NCBI RefSeq assembly: GCF_014137865.1
Contig: NZ_JACGWU010000001.1
Span: 868,001 to 932,000, forward strand
Reading direction: 5' to 3'
From: Alpinimonas psychrophila
GTDB taxonomy: Bacteria; Actinomycetota; Actinomycetes; Actinomycetales; Microbacteriaceae
Length of the DNA stretch: 64,000 nucleotides
The notes beneath the pieces are model-generated. The model ran no database searches. It was not told the DNA's origin and saw only the letters and a program-made list of their open reading frames with translations. The position numbers and the translations under genes are program-made. This document shows positions 36,426-46,334 of this stretch, one piece after another (position 1 is the stretch's first letter; every line of letters begins with the position of its first letter).

Positions 36426-36949
36426 GAGTCTGCTGAGGATAAGGCGCGATTTTCACAAGGGATGCGAACAGCCATCAAGAGAATGGCATTCAGTACGGTA
36501 AACACAATGGCCGTAACCCAAGCAGAGTGAACAAGAGGTAACGCAAAACCTTCAACGACGACGGCAACATAGTTGGGGTGCCGCAGCCACCGCCACCGAT
36601 AGGGACCTTTCGTGACCAAGGGCAAATCATTCACGACAATAACCCGTGTGTTCCATCGAGGACCCAACGAGGCAATGCACCACCATCTCAGCCCTTGGCT
36701 GGCAACAACAAGGGCGAGCATGGGCCAACCAAGTAACGGAATGAAGGGGCTATTGAACAGATAGACCTCCCCGATGCAGGCCAGTAACAGGCCCGTGTGT
36801 AACGCCACCATGGGGGGAAAGTGTCTGCGTCCGTACTCGATTCCGCCACGTGCAAAGGACCACGAAGCGTTTCGTTTCGAGACAATAAGCTCGGCAATTC
36901 TCTCGCCCCCGGTAGCGAGAACCAAGACGAAATAAAGGATTTCACTCAT
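36422..36949 (-). CDS. Isoprenylcysteine carboxyl methyltransferase-like membrane methyltransferase (SrsB-like)
   Basis: A 175-residue membrane protein with about four to five helices. The C-terminal signature KGPYRWRWLRHPNYVAVVVE binds S-adenosylmethionine in ICMT-family enzymes. In bacteria such proteins O-methylate type III PKS products. ATG at 36949 overlaps the PKS stop (ATGA), and its own stop overlaps the flavoprotein start, so the three genes are translationally coupled. It lacks any sign of protein prenylation partners, which argues against true isoprenylcysteine methylation. Confidence 0.85.
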   Translation of the reverse strand: MSEILYFVLVLATGGERIAELIVSKRNASWSFARGGIEYGRRHFPPMVALHTGLLLACIGEVYLFNSPFIPLLGWPMLALVVASQGLRWWCIASLGPRWNTRVIVVNDLPLVTKGPYRWRWLRHPNYVAVVVEGFALPLVHSAWVTAIVFTVLNAILLMAVRIPCENRALSSADS

Positions 36950-38025
36950 GATGGGGCATCCGGCCATTTCATCAAAACAATCTCCGAACACACTCCTGGA
37001 CCGAGCGCGAAAAGGAGTCCGTATGCACCAGGAGACGCATCCTGAGCTTCGAGGGTGTCACCCAACACGTGCAGGACAGAGGACGAAGACAGATTTCCCA
37101 CGCGACTGAGGGAGGACCAACTTCGATGCAATTCACCCGAGTTGAGATCCAGGCTGGTCTCGAACGCTTCAAGGATCTTTGGACCGCCGGCATGAGCCAT
37201 CCAGATGGAAACATCGTGCACAGAGAGCCCGAGTGGGATGAGAAAATTCTCAACGTCGTCCGCGAAATATCGTTCAATAACGCCGGGAACTCCGGCAGAC
37301 AAAACAATGCGAAATCCGCTCGAGCCGACATTCCATCCGATGACATCGGATGTCTCGGAGTACAGCCTGCTGCCCGTGGCAATAATTTGAGGACAAGCTC
37401 CGTCTAATTCGAGGTCACGCGCGTCACCGGCCAAAATAACTGCCGTCGCACCATCACCGAAAAGTCCGCTGGCAACCAGGTTGGCCATGGAAGAATCGTC
37501 GCGTTGAATCGTCAGCGAACATAGTTCCAGCGACACAATGAGCGCTATCTCAGTGGGGTGTCCCGTGAGATAGTCATGAACTCGGGCCAAAGCGGAGGCA
37601 CCCGCCACGCACCCCAGTCCAAATGATGGAACTCTTTTAACATCCGATCTCATACCGAGGCGTGACGCCAAAATGGCGTCAAGAGAGGGTGCCGCAATCC
37701 CCGTGACCGACGTGAAGAAAAAGAAATCAATATCGCTCGCTACGAGCTTGCTCTTCTGTAGTGCTAATCGAATAGCACGTTCAGCAAGATCCGTTCCGGC
37801 CGTGATGAATAAATCATTGGCCTGCGTAAATGAATTCAGATCACGATACGACTCGAGTGGCAAAATTGTGTGACGCGTGGCGATTTTGCTCGAGGAGTGA
37901 AGGCGTCGCATGACTGCCTGTTTGCTTCGATCACTAGTCACAAGCGGCGCAAGTTCATCGGTGATAACCGACTGTTCGTAAACATTGTCGGCAAGCACCG
38001 GGGCGACTGCAATGATATTGGTCAC
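36946..38025 (-). CDS. Type III polyketide synthase (chalcone synthase-like)
   Basis: A 359-residue homodimeric ketosynthase that extends an acyl starter with malonyl-CoA and cyclises it to a resorcinol, pyrone or phloroglucinol. Catalytic residues are C139 (FGLGCVAGAS), H278 (WMAHAGGP) and N311 (GNLSSSS). The GTG at 38025 gives the usual N terminus; an ATG at 38085 lies in the pnp terminator region. First of a coupled operon with an ICMT-like methyltransferase and a flavin hydroxylase, the layout of phenolic-lipid clusters. Starter preference cannot be read from sequence by eye. Confidence 0.92.
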   Translation of the reverse strand: MTNIIAVAPVLADNVYEQSVITDELAPLVTSDRSKQAVMRRLHSSSKIATRHTILPLESYRDLNSFTQANDLFITAGTDLAERAIRLALQKSKLVASDIDFFFFTSVTGIAAPSLDAILASRLGMRSDVKRVPSFGLGCVAGASALARVHDYLTGHPTEIALIVSLELCSLTIQRDDSSMANLVASGLFGDGATAVILAGDARDLELDGACPQIIATGSRLYSETSDVIGWNVGSSGFRIVLSAGVPGVIERYFADDVENFLIPLGLSVHDVSIWMAHAGGPKILEAFETSLDLNSGELHRSWSSLSRVGNLSSSSVLHVLGDTLEAQDASPGAYGLLFALGPGVCSEIVLMKWPDAPS

Positions 38026-38046
38026 TGTCGAAAAGTAGCACGTATA

Positions 38047-38090
38047 CGAAAACGGATGCCCGCCCCACAAGTGTGGAACGGACATCCGTT
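38047..38090 (-). terminator. Hairpin terminator downstream of pnp
   Basis: AACGGATG (38051-38058) and CATCCGTT (38083-38090) form a perfect 8-bp stem with an inner CCAC/GTGG hairpin. On the minus strand the stem is followed by TTTTCG, a short U run. It lies 41 bases past the pnp stop and just before the PKS gene, so it insulates the two units. Confidence 0.6.
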
Positions 38091-38130
38091 AATTAAATCT
38101 AAGCGGTTAGGCCCATATTCGTGTGTTCTG

Positions 38131-40386
38131 TTACGCGTCTTCGCCTTCAGCATCGCCAGCAGCTACTGCTGCGTCGCCCTCGAGGACGGGAGCGAGCGAA
38201 AGCTTTCCGCGGTCATCGATCTTGGTGATTTCAACGAGAACCTTCTGGCCAACGGAAAGCACGTCTTCGACATTCTCCACACGCTTACCATCAGCGAGTT
38301 TGCGCACCTCAGAGATGTGCAACAGGCCGTCCTTGCCCGGAAGCAGGGAGACGAACGCACCGAAGGTAGCAATCTTGACGACAGTACCGAGGAACTGCTC
38401 GCCAACCTCAGGGTTGGTGGGGTTCGCAATGGCATTGACCTGGGCACGTGCTGCCTCAGCCGACGCACCATCGACAGCGCCGATGTAAACGGTTCCGTCT
38501 TCCTCGATCGAAATCGTGGCTCCGGTCTCGTCTTGGATCGAGTTGATCGTCTTGCCCTTGGGCCCGATGAGCTCACCGATCTTGTCAACGGGGATCTGCA
38601 CGCTGATCACGCGAGGCGCCGTGGGGGCCATCTCGTCGGGACCTTCGATAGCAGCGTTGAGCACTGCAAGAATCGCAGTGCGAGCATCCTTGGCCTGGTT
38701 CAGCGCACTGGCCAAGACCGAGGCAGGAATGCCATCGAGCTTGGTGTCCAGCTGAATGGCCGTGATGAACTCAGATGTACCGGCAACCTTGAAGTCCATG
38801 TCACCCAAAGCATCTTCGGCACCCAGGATGTCGGTCAGCGCTGCGTAGCGCGTCTCACCATTGACGGTGTCAGAGACCAGACCCATGGCGATACCGGCAA
38901 CAGCGGCGCGCAGAGGCACACCAGCGTTGAGCAGCGACAGGGTCGAGGCGCAGACAGAACCCATCGACGTCGAACCGTTGGAGCTGAGAGCCTCAGATAC
39001 CTGACGGATGGCGTAGGGGAACTCGTCACGAGCAGGCAACACGGGCACGAGGGCGCGCTCGGCCAAGAAGCCGTGCCCGATCTCGCGACGCTTCGGCGTT
39101 CCCACGCGACCGGTTTCACCCGTCGAGTAAGGCGGGAAGTTGTAGTGGTGCATGTAGCGCTTGGACGTGATTGGGGAAAGCGAGTCGATCTGCTGTTCCA
39201 TCTTCAACATGTTCAGTGTGGTGACACCCAAGATCTGAGTCTCGCCGCGCTGGAAGATTGCGCTTCCGTGAACGCGAGGGATGACCTGAACTTCGGCGTC
39301 GAGCGCACGAATGTCAGCCAAGCCACGACCATCCATACGGATGCCCTCGGAGAGGATACGGCCGCGAACGACCTTCTTCGTTGCCGACTTGTACGCAGCA
39401 CCGACCTGAGCGTTGGCACTCTCGGGGAGCTCGCCAGCCTCGACCTTGGCAGAAATTGCTGCCTTGACGCGGGCCTTCAGTTCGTCGTCAGCGTTCTGAC
39501 GAGTCACCTTGTCAGCGATAACGTACACGGTCTTGAGTTCCTCGTGCGCGATGGCGTCCACAGCGGCGAGAACCTCGTCGGTGTAGGGAAGGAAGACGGG
39601 ATAGTTGGCGATTTCCTTGGCCGACTGAGCAGCAAGCTCAACCTGAGCCTTGACCAACGCGGTGATGAAAGGCTTGGATGCCTCGAGGCCTTCGGAGACA
39701 ACAGCCTCGTTGGGCTTCTTGGCACCGGCCTTGATGAGGTCCCAGCTACCTTCGGTAGCTTCTGCTTCCACCATCATGATTGCGACGTCTTCGTTGCCCT
39801 GGGCATCGGTGACGACGCGACCAGCAACGATCAAGTCAAACACGGCCAGCTTGAGCTGGTCGATGGTGGGGAATGCAACCCACTGGTCGTCGATGAGCGC
39901 GAGGCGCACACCGGCAATAGGGCCACTGAAGGGCAGTCCCGAGATCTGAGTGGAAGCGCTGGCAGCGTTGATGGCCAGTGCGTCGTAGAACTCACCGGGA
40001 GCAATCGACAGAACCGTGATAACAATCTGAACCTCGTTGCGGAGGCCCTCAACGAACGAGGGACGCAATGGGCGGTCGATGAGGCGACATACCAAGATGG
40101 CCTCGGTCGAGGGGCGACCCTCGCGACGGAAGAATGAACCGGGGATCTTGCCGGCAGCGTAGCTACGCTCTTCTACATCCACCGTGAGGGGGAAGAAGTC
40201 AAAGTTGTCTTTGGGCTGCTTGCTTGCCGAAGTGGCAGAGAGCAACATGGTCTCTTCGTCGAGGTAGGCCGCTACTGCGCCCTGAGCCTGCTGAGCGAGG
40301 CGACCGGTTTCGAATCGGATAACGCGCTTTCCGTACTTACCGTTGTCGAGGACTGCCTCGGCGAACTTAATTTCTGGACCTTCCAT
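38131..40386 (-). CDS. pnp: Polynucleotide phosphorylase
   Basis: Phosphorolytic 3'-5' exoribonuclease, also capable of RNA tailing. Two RNase PH-like domains are joined by a helical linker; the second contains the [23 protein letters not shown] core (part shown as [10 protein letters not shown]). A KH domain ([20 protein letters not shown]) lies at about 595-650 and an S1 domain ([20 protein letters not shown]) at about 658-735. The length, 751, is normal. The ATG at 40386 has an AAAGGAG Shine-Dalgarno and a strong hairpin just upstream. Confidence 0.97.
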   Translation of the reverse strand: MEGPEIKFAEAVLDNGKYGKRVIRFETGRLAQQAQGAVAAYLDEETMLLSATSASKQPKDNFDFFPLTVDVEERSYAAGKIPGSFFRREGRPSTEAILVCRLIDRPLRPSFVEGLRNEVQIVITVLSIAPGEFYDALAINAASASTQISGLPFSGPIAGVRLALIDDQWVAFPTIDQLKLAVFDLIVAGRVVTDAQGNEDVAIMMVEAEATEGSWDLIKAGAKKPNEAVVSEGLEASKPFITALVKAQVELAAQSAKEIANYPVFLPYTDEVLAAVDAIAHEELKTVYVIADKVTRQNADDELKARVKAAISAKVEAGELPESANAQVGAAYKSATKKVVRGRILSEGIRMDGRGLADIRALDAEVQVIPRVHGSAIFQRGETQILGVTTLNMLKMEQQIDSLSPITSKRYMHHYNFPPYSTGETGRVGTPKRREIGHGFLAERALVPVLPARDEFPYAIRQVSEALSSNGSTSMGSVCASTLSLLNAGVPLRAAVAGIAMGLVSDTVNGETRYAALTDILGAEDALGDMDFKVAGTSEFITAIQLDTKLDGIPASVLASALNQAKDARTAILAVLNAAIEGPDEMAPTAPRVISVQIPVDKIGELIGPKGKTINSIQDETGATISIEEDGTVYIGAVDGASAEAARAQVNAIANPTNPEVGEQFLGTVVKIATFGAFVSLLPGKDGLLHISEVRKLADGKRVENVEDVLSVGQKVLVEITKIDDRGKLSLAPVLEGDAAVAAGDAEGEDA

Positions 40387-40409
40387 TAAGGTCTTCTCCT
40401 TTGTTTATC

Positions 40410-40434
40410 GTCGTCGTCCCGTGTGGACAACGAC
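40410..40434 (-). ncRNA. pnp leader hairpin, candidate Actino-pnp RNA element
   Basis: On the minus strand GTCGTTGTCC pairs with GGACGACGAC around a small ACACG loop: a 10-bp stem with one G-U pair, ending about ten bases before the Shine-Dalgarno of pnp. Two smaller stems lie farther upstream, CGCCA/TGGCG near 40480 and CCGAC/GTCGG near 40550. A structured 5' leader called Actino-pnp is known for actinobacterial pnp genes; position and form fit, but I cannot test the covariance model. The rest of the 369-base gap (40387-40755) is leader plus the rpsO terminator. Confidence 0.45.
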
Positions 40435-40665
40435 TCATACAACGGAGCAATGCAGGGCAGAACAAAGACATGCAAACGCGCCACAATGGCGGGACTTTGA
40501 TGAGGCTCTGTGCTGGCCACCAGTAGAAATTCACCGACCGAGTCGGGAAACCACCACCGAAGACCAGCTAACTAAACTGCCTACTCCAACCCCAAGGGTA
40601 GCAGAACACTCTGAAAAAGCCCCCTAAGGCCATCCGTCGTCGGTTAATTCTTGATGTTAAACGAA

Positions 40666-40702
40666 AATTGAGCCGATCTCTTTCGAGGAGACCGACCCAA
40701 TT
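40666..40702 (-). terminator. Hairpin terminator downstream of rpsO
   Basis: A 15-bp stem with three G-U pairs, between 40702-40688 and 40680-40666 on the minus strand, has a CTCGAAA loop and is followed by TTCGTTT. It lies 54 bases past the rpsO stop. It separates rpsO from pnp at least in part; read-through into pnp is possible because the U run is interrupted. Confidence 0.65.
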
Positions 40703-40755
40703 GACAAGAATCAAAAGTTCGAGATGAACTGTCGAAAACAGTTAGCGACCGATAC

Positions 40756-41025
40756 TTAACGGCGTAGCCCGAGACGCTCGATGAGCGTACGGTAACGCGT
40801 GATGTCTACGTCGGAAAGGTATCCGAGCAGACGACGACGCTGACCAACAAGCAGAAGCAGTCCACGACGCGAGTGGTGGTCGTGCTTGTGCTCTTTGAGG
40901 TGCTCCGTCAGATCAAGGATACGCCTCGTGAGAAGTGCTACCTGAACCTCGGGGGACCCAGTGTCACCGGGGTGCGTTGCGTATTCTTCGATGATCACCT
41001 TTTTGACGTCTTGTTCAAGTGCCAT
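40756..41025 (-). CDS. rpsO: 30S ribosomal protein S15
   Basis: 89-residue S15 binds the central domain of 16S r[48 protein letters not shown] (family core) are unmistakable; the latter stretch is visible as [20 protein letters not shown]. It precedes pnp, the universal arrangement. Start ATG at 41025. Confidence 0.98.
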   Translation of the reverse strand: MALEQDVKKVIIEEYATHPGDTGSPEVQVALLTRRILDLTEHLKEHKHDHHSRRGLLLLVGQRRRLLGYLSDVDITRYRTLIERLGLRR

Positions 41026-41189
41026 ATTTAGGATCCCCTCTCTTATTTCTCGTTGCGCGGTGCCACCAACCTGATGTTGTGACTCTCTTTATCCGCGGCC
41101 GTTAGACGGCAACTACCCAAGACTACCAGAGGAGCCGATAGAGTCTGATCCATCATCACTTTCGGTAATCACACAGATTGAGAACCCCC

Positions 41190-41561
41190 ATGACCTTCTT
41201 CGAGTCCATCAAAGCTGTTCTCACCAACTACGCCGGTTTCACGGGCCGGGCTAGCCGCTCCGAGTTTTGGTGGTTCTTTCTCTTTACCGTCATCGTGAGC
41301 GCCATCTTCAGCACCCTCGCCGGCGGCAATTCGTCGAGCTTCTTCGGGATTCTCGGCACGGTTGTGAACCTTGCCCTTTTAGTTCCATCTCTCGCCGTGG
41401 GCGCTCGTCGCCTGCAGGACATCGGCCGCTCGGGCTGGTATCTCCTCTTCGCCTTCATCCCACTGGTTGGCATCATCATCTTGATCGTCTGGTGGGCGCG
41501 CGCTGGCGACCCCACCGATAATGCCTTCGGCACTGCGCCAGCCGTCCTCGCTCGTTCTTAG
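41190..41561 (+). CDS. DUF805 family membrane protein
   Basis: A 123-residue protein with about three to four helices. The DUF805 pattern is clear: NYAGFTGRASRSEFWWF at the start, ARRLQDIGRSGWYLL in the middle and WWARAGDPTDNAFG at the end. The family function is unknown. The ATG at 41190 is chosen; an in-frame ATG lies 12 bases upstream. It ends in a four-base convergent overlap with the lysoplasmalogenase-like gene. Confidence 0.9.
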   Translation: MTFFESIKAVLTNYAGFTGRASRSEFWWFFLFTVIVSAIFSTLAGGNSSSFFGILGTVVNLALLVPSLAVGARRLQDIGRSGWYLLFAFIPLVGIIILIVWWARAGDPTDNAFGTAPAVLARS

Positions 41562-42211
41562 ATCTCCGGCGTTGCTCGGTTGAGGTAACGAACGATGCCG
41601 AAAACGAGCAGGCCCTCCCCCACCATGTAGGTTCCCATGATGAGTTCATCCGAAAAAATCATCGTGATGTTGGGTGCGAACCGATCGAGCGCCAACAGCG
41701 TATCTGAGGCCAAGAACAGTGCCCCTCCGGTAGCCGTCACACTGTTGACCCGGGTGGCCAAAGTGGCCATGGACCCGAGAACCAAACCGTAGACCATGAC
41801 GGGAATGGTCAGACTCCCAAGCCCAGGCAACAGGATGACGATGAGTGCCACGAACCACGCGGCGTACAGTGAGGTGAACCACGATAGTTTCCCACTGCCG
41901 ACCTTCACGAAGAGCGTGATGTACGAAATTTGTGCAAGAAAGAAGAAAGCCAGCCCAATGAGGAAGCCAATACTCGCGGGTGACTGTAACGAGACGTCCC
42001 CCGCCATAGAAAAGGCAAGGGCCAACGACGTGAGGACCAGCGTCGGCATCGTCAATCGCGGTGCTGCGACCAGGAACGTGACCAAAAGAAGCGCCATGAG
42101 AAGTGGCTTGGTGGCGGCCACGACGTCATCCTGGTGGGCGGCAATGGCCACAAAATGAACCACGCACAGCACGATGTAGGGCACGAAAGCGAAGCGACGA
42201 ATATTCTTCAT
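41558..42211 (-). CDS. YhhN/TMEM86 family membrane protein (lysoplasmalogenase-like)
   Basis: A 217-residue protein with about eight membrane helices. Family segments are AFSMAGDVSLQSP (conserved Gly-Asp) and FLASDTLLALDRF (conserved Ser-Asp), which carry the catalytic acids in TMEM86. Eukaryotic members cleave vinyl-ether lysolipids; the bacterial role is less clear. TACAGT seven bases before the ATG is a candidate -10 of a leaderless message. It is divergent from the flavin-binding protein at 42256. Confidence 0.85.
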   Translation of the reverse strand: MKNIRRFAFVPYIVLCVVHFVAIAAHQDDVVAATKPLLMALLLVTFLVAAPRLTMPTLVLTSLALAFSMAGDVSLQSPASIGFLIGLAFFFLAQISYITLFVKVGSGKLSWFTSLYAAWFVALIVILLPGLGSLTIPVMVYGLVLGSMATLATRVNSVTATGGALFLASDTLLALDRFAPNITMIFSDELIMGTYMVGEGLLVFGIVRYLNRATPEI

Positions 42212-42255
42212 GCCTGCGACTGTACCGGTCAGAGAGAATCGTGCCACGATGGAAC

Positions 42256-42681
42256 ATGATCTTTGACGACGTTAATCCCATTGAGCACTTGAGCCACGAA
42301 GCCGCATGGGCATTTCTCAGCAGCGAGACGGTGGGGCGGTTGGCGGTCAGTGTCGGTAAGCAGCCCGATATTTTTCCCCTCAACTACGTGGGATATGAGG
42401 GCAAGGTCTACTTTCGGACGGCGGAAGGCACCAAGCTTCTCGAACTCACCGTGAACGCCAATGTTGCATTTGAAGCCGATGGGTATGACGACACCAGCGC
42501 CTGGAGCGTGGTGGTCATCGGAACGGCCCGGGCGATCGAATCCCAGGGGATGATCGACATGCTCAACACACTCCCCCTGCACCCCTTCGCTCCGACACTC
42601 AAGTTTGTCTGGGTGGAGATCACCCCCAATGAGCTACGTGGTCGTAGCTTCAAAATGGGCCCCGAGCCCGAACGTTACTAG
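42256..42681 (+). CDS. Pyridoxamine 5'-phosphate oxidase-like flavin-binding protein
   Basis: A 141-residue split-barrel protein. LSSETVGRLAVSVGKQPDIFPLNYV and VYFRTAEGTKLLEL are typical of the PNPOx-like group that binds FMN or F420 (motifs shown: TVGRLAVSVG, FPLNYV, FRTAEGTK). It is too short and lacks the motifs of true PdxH. The stop overlaps the GTG of the following DUF167 gene (TAGTG). Function probably reductive, substrate unknown. Confidence 0.83.
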   Translation: MIFDDVNPIEHLSHEAAWAFLSSETVGRLAVSVGKQPDIFPLNYVGYEGKVYFRTAEGTKLLELTVNANVAFEADGYDDTSAWSVVVIGTARAIESQGMIDMLNTLPLHPFAPTLKFVWVEITPNELRGRSFKMGPEPERY

Positions 42682-42917
42682 TGGCCGATAATCTGAAGAT
42701 CGTTGTGCATGTGAAGCCCGGCAGTCGAAAAGGGCCTTTGGTCGAGACCGACGAGCAGGGGCAGCTCACCATCTTCGTGCAAGGCAAGGCAATCGATGGC
42801 AAAGCCAACGAGGGTGTTATTTTGGCGTTAGCCGATCATTTTGGCGTCGCTAAATCTCACATCACGATTACGCGCGGTCATACCTCCCGAATCAAACAGG
42901 TCATTATCGACCGTTAG
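42681..42917 (+). CDS. DUF167 (YggU) family protein
   Basis: A 78-residue alpha/beta protein. VHVKPGSRKGP at the start and AIDGKANEGVILALADHFGVAKS are the YggU hallmarks, and the basic GHTSRIKQV follows. Function is unsettled. GTG start inside the preceding stop codon indicates coupling. It converges on the TrmH gene with a shared hairpin between. Confidence 0.9.
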   Translation: MADNLKIVVHVKPGSRKGPLVETDEQGQLTIFVQGKAIDGKANEGVILALADHFGVAKSHITITRGHTSRIKQVIIDR

Positions 42918-42927
42918 TCAAACAACG

Positions 42928-42968
42928 AAAAAACGGTAGCAGCCATCCTTGTGGGGACAACTGCTACC
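42928..42968. terminator. Terminator between DUF167 and the TrmH gene
   Basis: GGTAGCAG (42935-42942) pairs perfectly with CTGCTACC (42961-42968). On the minus strand the stem is followed by GTTTTTTCG, a six-U run, so it is a good intrinsic terminator for the rRNA methyltransferase unit. On the plus strand the stem is followed only by AAATAATT, so it is weak for the DUF167 unit. Confidence 0.75.
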
Positions 42969-42992
42969 AAATAATTCGAGTCTGAGGCGGGA

Positions 42993-43796
42993 TTACGCCT
43001 TGTTGTGAGCGAAGGCGCTTTCATAAAGACATACCGCCGCCGCCGTAGCCAGGTTCATCGACTCGGCGTCACCGTAAATGGGAACGCGAATGGTGCGTTC
43101 TGCCAGTTTGAGATGCTCGTCGGTCAAGCCACGTGCTTCGTTACCAAAAAGCCACGCCGTAGGGGCATCGAGAATGCCCTCCGCGCGAGCCCTCGGCAAG
43201 TCAGTTCCCTTAATATCGGCAGCAATCAGCTGAAGGCCTGCTTCACGAACGCGAGGCAAGACATCCGCCAGCTCAACGTCGATAGTGATAGGCAGGTGAA
43301 AAAGCGAACCTGTGGTTGAACGAACAACCTTGGGGTTGTAGAGGTCAACACTGCGCCCGGTCAAAATGATGGCGTCGGCACCAGCGGCATCGGCGACACG
43401 AATGATCGTACCGAGATTGCCGGGGTCACGAACTTCTTCGAGGATGACAACCAGTTTGGGGCCATCCTGGAAGATCTCTTTGAGCGCGGTGGGGAATTGG
43501 TGGCAGACGGCAATGAAACCCTGAGGGGTAACAGTGTCCGCCATGGCCTCAAGAACGGACTCGGTGACGAACTCGACATCGACACCTGCATCGACAGCAG
43601 TCTGTGCGATATCCGTGTAACGCTCGAGAGCGGTAGGGGTCGCGTAGAGCTCGACGATGAGTTGTGGTCGGTAGGCCAAGGCCTCAGCAACGGCTTGCGG
43701 CCCTTCCAAAAGGAAGAGCCCGGTCTCGGACCGCGCTCCCCTCGTGGCTAGCTTCGCAACCGCCTTCACGCGTGCAGCGCGGGGGTTGTCGAGCAT
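42993..43796 (-). CDS. TrmH-family (SpoU) RNA 2'-O-methyltransferase
   Basis: A 267-residue SPOUT enzyme with an N-terminal RNA-binding L30e-like domain (LLEGPQAVAEAL). SPOUT motif 1 is EEVRDPGNLGTIIR, motif 2 is WLFGNEARGL and motif 3 RTIRVPIYGDAESMNLATAAAVC in the knot (IPI-G-SMNLATA). It probably methylates rRNA or tRNA ribose; which site is not known. It lies 11 bases after rplT, the standard actinobacterial order infC-rpmI-rplT-SpoU. Confidence 0.92.
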   Translation of the reverse strand: MLDNPRAARVKAVAKLATRGARSETGLFLLEGPQAVAEALAYRPQLIVELYATPTALERYTDIAQTAVDAGVDVEFVTESVLEAMADTVTPQGFIAVCHQFPTALKEIFQDGPKLVVILEEVRDPGNLGTIIRVADAAGADAIILTGRSVDLYNPKVVRSTTGSLFHLPITIDVELADVLPRVREAGLQLIAADIKGTDLPRARAEGILDAPTAWLFGNEARGLTDEHLKLAERTIRVPIYGDAESMNLATAAAVCLYESAFAHNKA

Positions 43797-43807
43797 AATT
43801 TTCTTCC

Positions 43808-44197
43808 CTAGGCCTGAAGGACCTTGGGTGCTGACGTGTCAGCAGGAAGTGCCTTCTTGGCACTCTGAACGATGGCCGCAAACGTGGCGGGCTCGTTGAC
43901 AGCGAGTTCCGCCAGCATGCGACGGTCAACCTCGATACCAGCAAGGTCAAGACCCTGGATCAAGCGGTTGTATGTCAGGCCGTTGAGGCGTGCAGCAGCG
44001 TTAATGCGCTGGATCCACAGACGACGGAAGTCGCCCTTGCGCTTGCGGCGGTCACGGAAGCTGTAGACCAGCGAGTGCGTAACTTGCTCTTTTGCCTTGC
44101 GGTACAGACGTGACCGCTGTCCGCGGTAACCGGCTGCACGCTCGAGGATGACGCGACGCTTCTTGTGAGCGTTTACCGCCCGTTTTACTCTTGCCAT
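43808..44197 (-). CDS. rplT: 50S ribosomal protein L20
   Basis: L20 binds 23S rRNA early in large-subunit assembly. [18 protein letters not shown] at the N terminus and [19 protein letters not shown] are diagnostic (shown in part). 129 residues. It follows rpmI by 56 bases in the infC-rpmI-rplT operon. Confidence 0.98.
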   Translation of the reverse strand: MARVKRAVNAHKKRRVILERAAGYRGQRSRLYRKAKEQVTHSLVYSFRDRRKRKGDFRRLWIQRINAAARLNGLTYNRLIQGLDLAGIEVDRRMLAELAVNEPATFAAIVQSAKKALPADTSAPKVLQA

Positions 44198-44253
44198 TTC
44201 ACTATTTCCTTAAAGGGTTCAAAGTCGGCGTAGTCAGCCGACGAAGGGTTTGA

Positions 44254-44448
44254 CTACTTGCCGAGAAGTTTCTTGATGACCTTGGAATCGGCCGGTGACA
44301 AGACCTGGTCGGCGTTCAAGGCACGCTTGCGCTTGCTGGACTTAACCTCGAGGTTGTGTCGCATGCCGGCGCGCTGCTTCATGAGCTTGCCGGTACCAGT
44401 GAGCCTGAAACGCTTCTTAGACCCGGAGTGCGTCTTCATCTTGGGCAT
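44254..44448 (-). CDS. rpmI: 50S ribosomal protein L35
   Basis: 64-residue basic protein. [20 protein letters not shown] is the universal L35 start. It lies 53 bases after infC. The Shine-Dalgarno AAGGAG (in CTAAGGAGAAAC) is clear. Confidence 0.98.
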   Translation of the reverse strand: MPKMKTHSGSKKRFRLTGTGKLMKQRAGMRHNLEVKSSKRKRALNADQVLSPADSKVIKKLLGK

Positions 44449-44501
44449 TGTTTCTCCTTAGTTCTTTCTTCGACTGCCATAACGACAGCCGCGGGATGTG
44501 T

Positions 44502-45686
<1,185 letters not shown>

Positions 45687-45764
45687 GCGCTGCTCCTCTT
45701 GTAAACCTTGTGGCCCGAAAACTGGGCGAAAGAGAAGTCTTAAGCGCACGCTACAAAGCCAAAG

Positions 45765-45795
45765 CCTTATGTCGTACACGACGCATAAAGGTCAA
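45765..45795 (-). promoter_or_regulatory. Candidate infC promoter with dyad spacer
   Basis: On the minus strand TTGACC (45795-45790) is followed after 18 bases by CATAAG (45771-45766), a weak -10. The spacer is an inverted repeat: TTATG and CATAA flank TCGT and ACGA around a GT centre, with two extra bases (CG) on one side. Such a dyad could hold a repressor or form a hairpin. The promoter assignment is tentative because the -10 is poor. Confidence 0.35.
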
Positions 45796-45959
45796 ACCTA
45801 AACGCGGCACCCTTCCTACCCCCTGGCAAGCCAGTTGGCGGAGTGCAAGAACCCGGTAGCCTTTATGTAGCGGCAAACGCGGGTGGGATTATAAAAACTC
45901 CACTTTCGTTCCAAGACAGAAGCCTTGAAACCCACATAAGCCTAGCAGAGGATGAACAC

Positions 45960-46316
45960 GTGAGCGACCGGACCGAGACCGAGGCCCTCAAGAAAGCCAC
46001 TTTAGACATCGCTGAGGTTCCTGCCGTCGAGGTCATTGTTGAGGTTGCCGTCAATCTCATGAGTGCCGCCGCCATCAAGTGCGGCTTGGCAGATGAACCC
46101 GGAGAACCTTCTCAAATGGACCTCGATGAGGCCCGCAAACTTATCAACGCTCTGGCTGGTCTCGTCACCGCCGCCGCGCCCGATATCAGCGACTCCCACG
46201 CCCGCCCCCTCCGCGATGGCTTGCGCTCAGTACAACTCGCCTTCCGCGAGGCGTCGACCCACCCCGACCCCATCGGCAAAGGCCCCGGCGAAAAGTACAC
46301 CGGGCCCGTCAACTAG
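45960..46316 (+). CDS. DUF1844 family protein
   Basis: A 118-residue helical protein divergent from infC, a conserved actinobacterial arrangement. The family core is VPAVEVIVEVAVNLMSAAAIKCGL followed by MDLDEARKLINALAGLV (shown as VEVAVNLMSAAAIKCGL). The GTG at 45960 has a GAGG Shine-Dalgarno nine bases upstream. Ends with a Gly/Pro-rich tail (GKGPGEKYTGP). No activity is known to me. Confidence 0.87.
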   Translation: MSDRTETEALKKATLDIAEVPAVEVIVEVAVNLMSAAAIKCGLADEPGEPSQMDLDEARKLINALAGLVTAAAPDISDSHARPLRDGLRSVQLAFREASTHPDPIGKGPGEKYTGPVN

Positions 46317-46334
46317 GGAGCCGGCGTCCCGACA

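Noticed and set aside
38026-38085. Longer start for the type III PKS at the ATG at 38085
   Set aside because: It would overlap the pnp terminator hairpin, and the added residues do not match PKS N termini; the GTG at 38025 does.
37870-40137. A long open frame antisense to pnp (about 755 codons)
   Set aside because: It mirrors the codon bias of pnp on the opposite strand, has no recognisable domain and its reading is the usual shadow of a GC-biased gene. pnp itself is unmistakable.
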